From: Ruthenibacterium sp.
Lineage (GTDB): Bacteria; Bacillota; Clostridia; Oscillospirales; Ruminococcaceae
Assembly: GCA_020025235.1 (NCBI GenBank)
Contig: JAHHSL010000034.1
Span: forward strand, 1 to 19,860
Direction of reading: 5' to 3'
DNA: 19,860 nt
This document shows, piece by piece, positions 1-6,085 of this stretch (positions are counted from its first letter, which is position 1; the number at the start of each line of letters is the position of its first letter). The notes under the pieces are model-generated. The model saw nothing but the letters and a program-made list of their open reading frames with translations. It was not told the origin of the DNA and did no database searches. The position numbers and the translations under genes are program-made.

Positions 1-71
1 CCGATATCGTTCTGCTGGACGAAGATCTGATGGTACAGTCTGTCATGGCACGCGGGAATTTCATTAAATAA
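1..71 (+). CDS. C-terminal end of an amidohydrolase, probably N-acetylglucosamine-6-phosphate deacetylase (partial)
   Basis: The reading frame enters from the left edge (first full codon at 3) and ends with TAA at 69-71, giving 22 residues that begin DIVLLDED and end RGNFIK. The pattern Asp-Ile/Phe-Val-x-Leu-Asp followed about ten residues later by x-x-Arg-Gly is the usual last beta-strand pair of the small beta-sandwich domain in NagA-type and related metal-dependent amidohydrolases. NagA removes acetate from GlcNAc-6-phosphate in the cytoplasm during amino-sugar or murein recycling. Only the tail is visible, so other members of the amidohydrolase superfamily (dihydroorotase, adenine deaminase, allantoinase types) are possible. 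A strong terminator follows 55 bases downstream. Confidence 0.5.
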   Translation, partial: DIVLLDEDLMVQSVMARGNFIK

Positions 72-125
72 GGTATATACATCTATATTTTATATGCATA
101 CGGCGCAAAACGCCCGTGCAGTAGG

Positions 126-165
126 AAAAAAGCAGTCTCCTGCGAAAGCGGGAGACTGCTTTTTT
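126..165. terminator. Bidirectional Rho-independent terminator with GAAA tetraloop
   Basis: A near-perfect stem runs from the A-run at 126-130 through AGCAGTCTCC (131-140) and pairs with GGAGACTGCT (151-160), which leads into a T run to 165. The stem continues inward (T141-G150 wobble, GC at 142-143 with GC at 148-149) to a GAAA tetraloop at 144-147. A-tract and T-tract flank it, so it can end transcription of the amidohydrolase on the plus strand and of the peptidase gene on the minus strand. The minus-strand stop codon (164-166) overlaps the T tract. Confidence 0.9.
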
Positions 166-1192
166 ACGGTACGGGATCCAAAATAACGGCGCGGCGGCCC
201 ATGGCGTTGTAAAGCGTGAAGAACTGATCGCGCGGGATCGAAATTTTCCCGCGCTTGGGGTCGGAAAGAAACACGCGGTCGCCCTCCATGCCCGTCAGGA
301 TCAGACAATGCAGATTGCGGTAGGGGCGGTAGCGTTTGCCGTCGGGCAGCGTGAAAACAAGATTCGGGTTGCGGCGCGGCGGGGTGTAATCCACCGTGAG
401 CCACACGGCGGCGGGATGTCCGGTGTAAAGCGCATACCAAAGCTGCACATAATCCGCACCGGAAATCTTTTCGGCCGAAAAGGCGGCGCCGCGCTCGGCA
501 AGATACCGGTTTGCGCCCTCGATGACAGGGTCTTCAAAGCAGTACCAGCCGCTGCCGAAATCAGAAGGGTCCCCGATGTACGCCTGATTCGGGTTCGGCG
601 CAAAGCGCCCTTCGCCGATGCGGCGGATCTCCTGATGCGGAACGCAGCGCATTGTGAAATCATAAGCGTCGGCGGCGATGCCGTGAAACTGCATCAGCAT
701 CGCAAGGCTGACGCTTTCGCATCCGTTCGGAAGCAGGAGTTCATCCTGAAAAATCGGCTCCACATCCAGATGAACGGGGGGCAGGGTCAGCGCAAATGAA
801 TCAAAGGGATCATCTGCATGCTTGAACTGCCCGTCTTTGGGGCAGAAACGGTAAAAGCCGTCGGGGCGCAGCAGCATCAGCTGCTGCGGCGCACCGTCCG
901 GGACAGCGGCCTTCATCGTAAAAAGGGCGGGTTCGTTCGGGGCGGCAAAGGGCTGCGGCAGCACCGGCCTTTGCCCCCGCGCAAAATCGGCAGAAACCGG
1001 AATACGCTGTGTCCGGATGCCGGAAAGCGGCGGCGCATACGCCGGCATATGGGATGCGGCGGGAACAGCTGCGGACAGGCTTGCGGGCACAGAAGAAGGC
1101 CCGAACGGCGCAAACGCCGCACACACGATGCACAGCGCCAAAGCAAGAAAGAGCCTGCGTCCGCAATGCTGCAGAAAATTCCGGAATTTCAA
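164..1192 (-). CDS. Secreted C39-like papain-fold cysteine peptidase (paralogue 1)
   Basis: 342 residues. Residues 1-30 form a signal peptide (Lys/Arg-rich start, then a hydrophobic LFLALALCIV core), so export is expected. An Ala/Pro-rich region to about residue 130 comes before a C39-like (Peptidase_C39_2 type) domain. Likely catalytic residues are Cys158 in LLPNGCES, His295 in NLHCLILTG and Asp311 in FLSDPKRG, the order expected for this fold. The start is TTG at 1190-1192; no in-frame ATG comes earlier, and an AAAGGCGG element lies 9 bases upstream. The domain is clearly homologous to the next gene, sharing PVHLDV, LLPNGCE, QAYIGDP, WYCFE, PVIEGANR and the C-terminal RAVIL. Known C39-like proteins include processing peptidases and uncharacterised secreted proteins; the substrate here is unknown. 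No ABC transporter or bacteriocin precursor is adjacent. Confidence 0.8.
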   Translation of the reverse strand: MKFRNFLQHCGRRLFLALALCIVCAAFAPFGPSSVPASLSAAVPAASHMPAYAPPLSGIRTQRIPVSADFARGQRPVLPQPFAAPNEPALFTMKAAVPDGAPQQLMLLRPDGFYRFCPKDGQFKHADDPFDSFALTLPPVHLDVEPIFQDELLLPNGCESVSLAMLMQFHGIAADAYDFTMRCVPHQEIRRIGEGRFAPNPNQAYIGDPSDFGSGWYCFEDPVIEGANRYLAERGAAFSAEKISGADYVQLWYALYTGHPAAVWLTVDYTPPRRNPNLVFTLPDGKRYRPYRNLHCLILTGMEGDRVFLSDPKRGKISIPRDQFFTLYNAMGRRAVILDPVP

Positions 1193-1227
1193 AAACTACG
1201 ACCGCCTTTATCAAAACACTTTGTTTA

Positions 1228-1256
1228 ATGCTATCGTATTTTGGGGTGATTTGCAA
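1228..1256 (-). promoter_or_regulatory. Candidate promoter for the first C39-like gene
   Basis: On the minus strand TTGCAA (1251-1256) and TAGCAT (1228-1233) are separated by 17 bases, each matching 4 of 6 consensus positions. It lies in the 110-base gap between the two peptidase genes, which has no clear terminator. The downstream gene may therefore also be read through from its paralogue. Confidence 0.35.
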
Positions 1257-1302
1257 GGGATTTGTGCGGGAAATGCTGAAAAACACAGCCGGATGCGGTG
1301 CA

Positions 1303-2160
1303 TCAGCCCTGCCCGCCGCGGTTCGGGGCAAGGATGACGGCACGGCTGCCCATGGCTTCAAAAACGGAAAAGAATTGTTCGGCAGAGACAGAAAGCGCTC
1401 CGTGCAGTGGGTCGGCAAGATAAAAACGGTCGTTTTCGATGCCCGTCAGCACAACACAGTGCAGGTTGGCAAACGGCGTCAGGGTGCTGTGATCCGGCAG
1501 CTGAAAGGTGACAGTCTCGGAAAGGCGCGGCGCCCCGTAATCCGTTGTCATCCACACGGCAGCGGGGCATCCCGAAGAAAGACAGCACCATAGATCGTAA
1601 TACGAAGCACTTTCCAGCACCTGTGCCGAAAGCCCGTCGATGCCGCCAGCACGCAGCAGACGGTTTGCACCTTCGATGACAGGCCCTTCAAAGCAGTACC
1701 AGCCGCCGTGTTCGCTGCGCGGGTCACCGATGTACGCTTGTTCCGGGTCGGGGGCAAAGCGCACGCCGCCGCTTTTCGTGATTTCCGCGCGCGGGATAAA
1801 ATCGACCGCAAAATCGACGGGGTCTGCCTTGACGCCCGCATACTGCAGCAGCATCGTCATGCTGACGGCTTCGCACCCGTTGGGAAGAAGCGGGTCCTGC
1901 GCAAGCGGCTTTACGTCCAGATGCACAGGGGCCAGCGGCACGCTGTCTGTGCCGCCGGAGGGCGCCGCATCGGAAAGAAACAGCGGATCTTCAATGGAAA
2001 GGCAGAAATCGTTGAGCTTTGTGCCGCACCCGGCCGTGTGCAGCGGCGTAAAGGCAGAATCCGATCCCTGCACCTTTCCTTGCGCTGCGAAGGAAGAAAA
2101 CGGCCTTGCCGCAAAACCGAAGAGGAGAAAAGCCGAAAGAAAACAAAAGAACCGTTTCAT
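1303..2160 (-). CDS. Secreted C39-like papain-fold cysteine peptidase (paralogue 2)
   Basis: 285 residues from ATG at 2158-2160. This start is chosen because AAAGGAG sits 8 bases upstream and the protein then begins with a clean signal peptide (MKRFF, hydrophobic core, cleavage near SFAAQG, about residue 27). A longer frame to 2193 exists but lacks these. The catalytic set is Cys96 in LLPNGCEA, His234 in NLHCVVLTG and Asp250 in YLADPLHG. It lacks the roughly 60-residue Ala/Pro-rich spacer of its neighbour but otherwise aligns through the whole domain, so the pair comes from tandem duplication followed by strong divergence. Transcription order is this gene first, then paralogue 1, 110 bases downstream. 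Function is inferred only at fold level: it may be a peptidase, or a papain-fold domain that crosslinks or binds cell-wall peptides. Confidence 0.82.
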   Translation of the reverse strand: MKRFFCFLSAFLLFGFAARPFSSFAAQGKVQGSDSAFTPLHTAGCGTKLNDFCLSIEDPLFLSDAAPSGGTDSVPLAPVHLDVKPLAQDPLLPNGCEAVSMTMLLQYAGVKADPVDFAVDFIPRAEITKSGGVRFAPDPEQAYIGDPRSEHGGWYCFEGPVIEGANRLLRAGGIDGLSAQVLESASYYDLWCCLSSGCPAAVWMTTDYGAPRLSETVTFQLPDHSTLTPFANLHCVVLTGIENDRFYLADPLHGALSVSAEQFFSVFEAMGSRAVILAPNRGGQG

Positions 2161-2300
2161 AAAACACACTCCTTTGCCAAAAGCTGTGCACAAGGGCGGA
2201 AAAGGCGGGATAGCCGATCCGCCTGCCTGTTTTCTGCTTTTATGCTAGCACGGAGTTGTTTCGTGGTTGTCTCGGGGGTGTATCCGAGTTGCAGCAGCGC

Positions 2301-2336
2301 AAAAAGAAAAGCATCCGGCAGTTTCGGGCCGGATGC
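2301..2336 (-). terminator. Terminator of the glycosyltransferase gene
   Basis: GCATCCGGC (2311-2319) pairs with GCCGGATGC (2328-2336) around an 8-base loop. On the minus strand the hairpin is followed by TTTTCTTTTT (complement of 2301-2310), a standard Rho-independent terminator 20 bases after the glycosyltransferase stop codon. It separates that gene from the peptidase pair. Confidence 0.88.
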
Positions 2337-2356
2337 TGTGGGTCGGGAAAAATCGG

Positions 2357-4090
2357 TTATTTAAATCGTTCGGAGCGTTTTTGCAGAAAATCGTGCAGCT
2401 CGCCGCGTTCCTCCAGACAGCGCATGTCGCGGATCATATCGTCATAATAGCGGCGCATATCGGCAAGCGAAACGGTAAAGCGCAGTGAATCATCGGAAAA
2501 GAACGCATCGTCGCTTTCGCCGTAGGCGGCCATGCGCGCGGCGGCGTCCTGCGGATCGGCGGGCTGCACAAAAAGGCTTGTGATGCGGCACACGTCGGGA
2601 CGGTGCGGGGTGATGCGCTTTGCATGCTCGAGATATTTCAGCCACATGGCCCAGTCCTCGTGCGCGTTCAGCCCGGCGGGCATGCCGCCGTACTGTTCAA
2701 ACAGGCTGCGGCGGAACAGCACCGTCTGGATCGGGATGCGGCAGTCCTGGCACATGGTGAAGCGGTCGATGCGGTCGAACACCATGGGGCGCAGTTCGGT
2801 CACCTGCCCTGTGCGCGAAACGAACATGGCGCCCGCACTGCCCAGAACAAGGTCGGCTTCGGGGTGCTGTTCCAGCACGCTGACAAGCAGTTCCAGATGA
2901 TCCGGATAGAAAAAGTCGTCATCGTCAAGGAAGTTGCACAGGCTGCCGTGTGCGGCGGCAAGCGCATGGTTGCCGTTTTCGGCGCGTCCGCGGCGCACGC
3001 CATCGTTCAGATACACGATCGGCAGATCGGAAAATTCCGCGGCAAGCATCTCCTTTGCGGCCGGTGCGCCGTCTTCGGCGACAATGATCTCAAAATTGCG
3101 GTAGGTCTGGCTGCGCAGGCTCTGCAGTGTGCGGCGCAGCGTTTCGGGGCGGCTGCAGGTGCGTACGATGACCGACACCAGCGGCAGGTGCGCGGGCGGC
3201 ACCAGAGCAAAGCGTCCGCGGCAGAGCGCAGGCGCAGCCGTCTGAAGTGCGTGTGCGGCGCGCCGCTCCTTTCGATGCGATGCGCGCCAGCGAAGCAGGG
3301 ATGCAAGATGCCCGAAGTGGTGCAGATAATTCCGGCACAAAACACGGCGCACGCCGTCAAAATGAACCGGATGCCGCATTTCGCAAAGATAGCGCCAGCC
3401 GCCGCGCACCATTTCGCCGAACGAACCGAATTTATACGGCATCAGCAACGCGGCGTAAAGGCGTCCCGCGTAATCGTCCAGTGTATCGGTGCAGGCGGGT
3501 GCGGGGTCGAACACGACAGCGGCTTTCGGCACGCAGCGCAGCACAAAGCCCGCCGCGCGCAGACGCAGCGAAAGCTCCTGCGCACTGCACACGTCCGGAA
3601 ACAACGGGTCGAAGCCGCCTGTCTGCTGAAAGGCACTGCGGCACACCGCAAACACATCGCCGCTGATGACGTCGGTTTCAAGCGTCACGGGGTCGCAGGC
3701 GTGCGCGCTTTCAATCGGCAGACAGCGGCACTCAAACGCGGCGGTCTGTGGGTCGGCTGCGGCGTCGTCCAAGGCGGAAAAAAGCTCCGGCACGGGTGCG
3801 GCGTCCGGATGCAGGAAAAGCATACGCGGCGCACAGCCGAGCGCGGCGGCGCGGTTTTTTGCCGCGGCGGGGCTTTCGCCGGGCACGAACGGCACGGGTG
3901 TGACGCTGCCGAAGCCGTGCGGCTCGGCGCTCGGCGCTCGGCACTCTGCGGCAAAGCGTCCGTCAGCGGAACAATCTGCCAGAAACAGGTGCAGCTGCGA
4001 AAGAGGGAAATCGACATTCGCCAGCGCATCAAGGCAGCGGCGAAGACCGGAAGAATTTTCTTGTAGGGCAATGATGATATCGTACTGCAT
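2357..4090 (-). CDS. Two-domain family 2 glycosyltransferase
   Basis: 577 residues from ATG 4088-4090, with AGAGGA about 6 bases upstream. The protein holds two GT-A folds. Residues 1 to about 215 resemble a GT2 domain, but HPDA (94-97) replaces the DxD metal motif; a GGFDPLF motif (158-164) and a QE in place of the usual ED (171-172) are still recognisable. A linker of about 85 residues, rich in Arg and His, follows. The second domain starts at LPLVSVIVRTCSRPETL (303-319), has AEDG (338-341), the metal-binding acidic run DDDD at 389-392, GG at 467-468 and an HEDW acceptor-site motif. Such enzymes add sugars from nucleotide-sugar donors to surface polysaccharides or to proteins. No membrane segment is evident, so it is cytoplasmic. 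It stands alone with its own promoter and terminator, not in a polysaccharide cluster, so donor and acceptor cannot be inferred. Confidence 0.85.
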   Translation of the reverse strand: MQYDIIIALQENSSGLRRCLDALANVDFPLSQLHLFLADCSADGRFAAECRAPSAEPHGFGSVTPVPFVPGESPAAAKNRAAALGCAPRMLFLHPDAAPVPELFSALDDAAADPQTAAFECRCLPIESAHACDPVTLETDVISGDVFAVCRSAFQQTGGFDPLFPDVCSAQELSLRLRAAGFVLRCVPKAAVVFDPAPACTDTLDDYAGRLYAALLMPYKFGSFGEMVRGGWRYLCEMRHPVHFDGVRRVLCRNYLHHFGHLASLLRWRASHRKERRAAHALQTAAPALCRGRFALVPPAHLPLVSVIVRTCSRPETLRRTLQSLRSQTYRNFEIIVAEDGAPAAKEMLAAEFSDLPIVYLNDGVRRGRAENGNHALAAAHGSLCNFLDDDDFFYPDHLELLVSVLEQHPEADLVLGSAGAMFVSRTGQVTELRPMVFDRIDRFTMCQDCRIPIQTVLFRRSLFEQYGGMPAGLNAHEDWAMWLKYLEHAKRITPHRPDVCRITSLFVQPADPQDAAARMAAYGESDDAFFSDDSLRFTVSLADMRRYYDDMIRDMRCLEERGELHDFLQKRSERFK

Positions 4091-4173
4091 GATTCGTCCT
4101 CTTGTGTTTTTTAAAGCCGCAGAAATGCGGCGGCGCGGTTCGCGGGGATGACCGGAACCGTCCTGTTAAAATG

Positions 4174-4202
4174 AGTATAGCACAATCCGGTGCGGAAAAG
4201 AA
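4174..4202 (-). promoter_or_regulatory. Candidate promoter for the glycosyltransferase gene
   Basis: The minus strand has a good -10, TATACT (4174-4179), and a poor -35, TTCTTT (4197-4202), with 17 bases between. It would give a leader of about 75 bases. It is the only -10-like element in the upstream gap on this strand. Confidence 0.4.
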
Positions 4203-4319
4203 GAAGCAGCGATGCAAAACACACGTCAGGGCGAATAACGTGCGCTGCAGGGGGCATGCTTTTGTGCAAAGGTTTGCGAAGAAATCTGCATCCAGCCGCC
4301 GGAATATAGAAACCGGGGA

Positions 4320-4348
4320 TTGCCAAAACAGGGAATCTAAGATATAAT
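4320..4348 (+). promoter_or_regulatory. Strong sigma-A promoter for the SDR gene
   Basis: TTGCCA (4320-4325), exactly 17 bases, then a perfect TATAAT (4343-4348). The expected transcript start is near 4355. An inverted repeat GCAAA-GG-TTTGC (4266-4277) lies about 45 bases upstream of the -35 and could bind a regulator; this is speculative. The 4180-4320 stretch holds nothing else I can assign. Confidence 0.85.
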
Positions 4349-4350
4349 AT

Positions 4351-4411
4351 GCTGTTACGGATGAGGACCCGTAGCACCCGTACCCGAACGGACGGGAAAA
4401 CTTTTTTCAAT
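4351..4411 (+). other. GC-rich leader of the SDR gene, possible attenuator
   Basis: The leader carries three CCCG blocks (4368-4371, 4377-4380, 4383-4386) and matching CGG or CGGG blocks (ACGG 4357-4360, CGG 4389-4391, ACGGG 4392-4396). CCCGT (4377-4381) can pair with ACGGG (4392-4396), and ACGG (4357-4360) with CCGT (4369-4372). A six-T run (4402-4407) follows five bases after the second stem. Alternative pairings resemble an attenuator, but the stem is short and no known riboswitch class was recognised. Confidence 0.3.
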
Positions 4412-4425
4412 TAAGGAGGATCGTT

Positions 4426-5172
4426 ATGAGATTAGCGAATAAAATTGCAGTGATCACCGGAGGCAGCCGCGGAATCGGCTTTGCCACTGTGCAGGCTTTC
4501 CTGCGTGAAGGCGCAACCGTCATCTTGTGCGCCAGCAGACAGCAGACGGCAGATAAAGCCGTAGCCCAGCTGAAAGAAAACGACCCTGCATGCCGAGTGG
4601 AGGGTATCTGTCCGGATCTTTCCAGCTATGAATCGGTGAAAAATGCTATGGACGAGGTGGTGCGCAAATACGGGCGCATCGATATTCTGGTGAACAATGC
4701 AGGTGTTTCCGAACAGACGCCGTTTGATCAATATCAGGAACAGGATTTTGACCGTGTTATGGAGCTGAACGTCAAGGGCGTGTACAACGCGGCACGCGCC
4801 GTAACCGAAACGATGATCGCACAGGGCGCGGGCGTCATCCTGAACACATCTTCCGTCGTCAGCGTGACAGGCCAGCCCAGCGGGATTGCATATCCCACAA
4901 GCAAATTCGCGGTCAACGGCTTCACGCTTTCGCTTGCGCGGGAACTCGGGCCCAAGGGCGTGCGCGTCAATGCTGTAGCACCCGGCATCACGGAAACTGA
5001 CATGATGAAGGCAGTGCCCGATTCCGTCATTCAGCCGCTGATTGCCAGCATCCCGCTGCGCCGTTTGGGCCAGCCGGAGGATATCGCCAACGCGTTCGTG
5101 TTCCTTGCATCGGATGAAGCTTCCTACATCACCGGTGTTGTGCTGAATGTGGATGGCCTGGTTCGGCCTTGA
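4426..5172 (+). CDS. Short-chain dehydrogenase/reductase (FabG / hydroxysteroid-dehydrogenase-like)
   Basis: 248 residues, the usual length for a classical SDR. ATG at 4426 has AAGGAGGA 6 bases upstream. The Rossmann cofactor motif TGGSRGIG is at 11-18, NNAG at 90-93, catalytic Asn115, Ser143, Tyr156 and Lys160 (YPTSK), and the PG motif at 186-187. All catalytic residues are present, so it should be an active NAD(P)-dependent oxidoreductase of the cytoplasm. From memory, the stretches AQLKE, PDLSS and the C-terminal VDGLVRP resemble clostridial BaiA-type 3-alpha-hydroxysteroid dehydrogenases. The FabG-type 3-oxoacyl-ACP reductases and sugar or polyol dehydrogenases of the same family cannot be excluded. 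It is transcribed alone, between its own promoter and terminator, with no fatty-acid or bile-acid genes beside it. Confidence 0.9.
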   Translation: MRLANKIAVITGGSRGIGFATVQAFLREGATVILCASRQQTADKAVAQLKENDPACRVEGICPDLSSYESVKNAMDEVVRKYGRIDILVNNAGVSEQTPFDQYQEQDFDRVMELNVKGVYNAARAVTETMIAQGAGVILNTSSVVSVTGQPSGIAYPTSKFAVNGFTLSLARELGPKGVRVNAVAPGITETDMMKAVPDSVIQPLIASIPLRRLGQPEDIANAFVFLASDEASYITGVVLNVDGLVRP

Positions 5173-5196
5173 TTTCCAAACGCAGTACTGTCATGC

Positions 5197-5231
5197 AAAA
5201 TCCCGTTCCGGTTTCGGAACGGGATTTTTTT
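5197..5231 (+). terminator. Terminator of the SDR gene
   Basis: TCCCGTTCCG (5201-5210) pairs perfectly with CGGAACGGGA (5215-5224) around the loop GTTT, preceded by AAAA and followed by a T run. It begins 25 bases after the SDR stop codon. Confidence 0.93.
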
Positions 5232-5291
5232 GCAAAAAAACACCGAAAACAGAAAATTAAAGGATGCATTTTCCCAAATCTGCGGTATACT

Positions 5292-5422
5292 GGAAAAGCC
5301 GGTCCCGAAAGACCGCCGGTTCGCAGGCGCAGAAAATGTGCCCGCACCGTGCGGAAAGCAAAAAAGCCGGCACATCCGGCACAGGCGTATGCAAAAAAGC
5401 CGGGCGGCACAAAGCCGCGCAT
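5292..5422 (+). other. Hairpin-rich leader before the exporter gene
   Basis: This untranslated stretch holds several local hairpins: GGTC-CCGAAA-GACC near 5299-5312, CGCA-CCG-TGCG near 5344-5355 and CCGG-CACAT-CCGG near 5369-5382. The motif AAAAGCCGG occurs three times (near 5295, 5364 and 5392). A TATACT element at 5286-5291 could be its -10, but no good -35 is seen. An open frame runs through the region but also crosses the SDR terminator and has no ribosome binding site, so I treat the region as noncoding. It may be a cis-acting RNA; no known class was recognised. Confidence 0.3.
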
Positions 5423-5438
5423 AAAGGAGAACGGAAGA

Positions 5439-5999
5439 ATGAAAGACCATAAGCCGGTGCACGCACCGATTCCCGGGCTGGGGCTGCGAAGCCTGAAAAC
5501 CGCGCTGGCGGTGATGCTTACCGCCGTACTGTATCTGTTTTTGCCGGGGCGCAATCCCACATTCGCCTGCATCGGGGCGGTGTTCGGTCTGGGGTCGGAT
5601 ATGGAAAATTCCCGCCTGAGCGGCGGAAACCGCTTTTTCGGCACGATCATCGGGGGATTTCTTGGCATGGGGCTGTATGCGGCGGAGCACTTCATCGCAC
5701 CCGCGGGCAGTTATCTGCTGCGCCTGCCGCTTGCTTTTATCGGCACGATCATCCTGATCATGGCCTGCGTGCTGTGCCGCTGGCCGGGCGGGGTGCAGCC
5801 GGGCGGCGTTGTGCTGTGCATCATTCTGTTCAACACACCGCCCAATCACATGAGCTATGCTTTCGCGCGCATGCTGGATACCGGCATCGGTGTTGCGGTG
5901 GCGCTGTTTGTCAATTACCTGTTTTCACGCACGCGGCTGGAGCATTGGATGCACAGCGCCGCCGGCACAGAGGAAGGGCAGACGGCGGAAAACGGATGA
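5439..5999 (+). CDS. Short aromatic-acid-exporter-like (FUSC/ArAE) membrane protein
   Basis: 186 residues from ATG 5439, chosen because AAAGGAGA lies 8 bases upstream; the frame extends further 5' but without translation signals. The N-terminal GLRSLKTALAVMLTA and the GLGSDMENSRLSGGNRFFGT loop are characteristic of the membrane half of the ArAE_1/FUSC families, often annotated as aromatic acid exporters. Hydrophobic segments are near 20-36, 40-52, 66-86, 93-113, 121-133 and 144-163. Family members usually have about 300 or more residues with a cytoplasmic helical domain after the membrane part. Here the protein stops about 25 residues after the last segment, so it is a short form. The gene is bracketed by terminators, so it is monocistronic unless the SDR terminator is read through. 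Substrate is unknown. Confidence 0.75.
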   Translation: MKDHKPVHAPIPGLGLRSLKTALAVMLTAVLYLFLPGRNPTFACIGAVFGLGSDMENSRLSGGNRFFGTIIGGFLGMGLYAAEHFIAPAGSYLLRLPLAFIGTIILIMACVLCRWPGGVQPGGVVLCIILFNTPPNHMSYAFARMLDTGIGVAVALFVNYLFSRTRLEHWMHSAAGTEEGQTAENG

Positions 6000-6007
6000 T
6001 CAAAAAC

Positions 6008-6046
6008 GGAAAAACAGGCTGTGCCCGCGGGCACAGCCTGTTTTTG
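6008..6046. terminator. Bidirectional terminator between exporter and symporter genes
   Basis: ACAGGCTGTGCC (6014-6025) pairs perfectly with GGCACAGCCTGT (6030-6041) around CGCG. A-rich sequence lies on the left and TTTTTG on the right, so it can serve both the plus-strand exporter and the minus-strand sugar operon that converge here. Confidence 0.92.
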
Positions 6047-6085
6047 TAAAGAGAACCCAAAACACGAAGAAGAGTTGGAGAAAGA

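Noticed and set aside
2204..2223. Hairpin GGCGGGAT / ATCCGCC in the leader of the second C39 gene, containing GCCGATCC
   Set aside because: Bulged stem, no T tract on the relevant strand, and GCCGATCC does not match a sigma-D -10 and lacks a -35.
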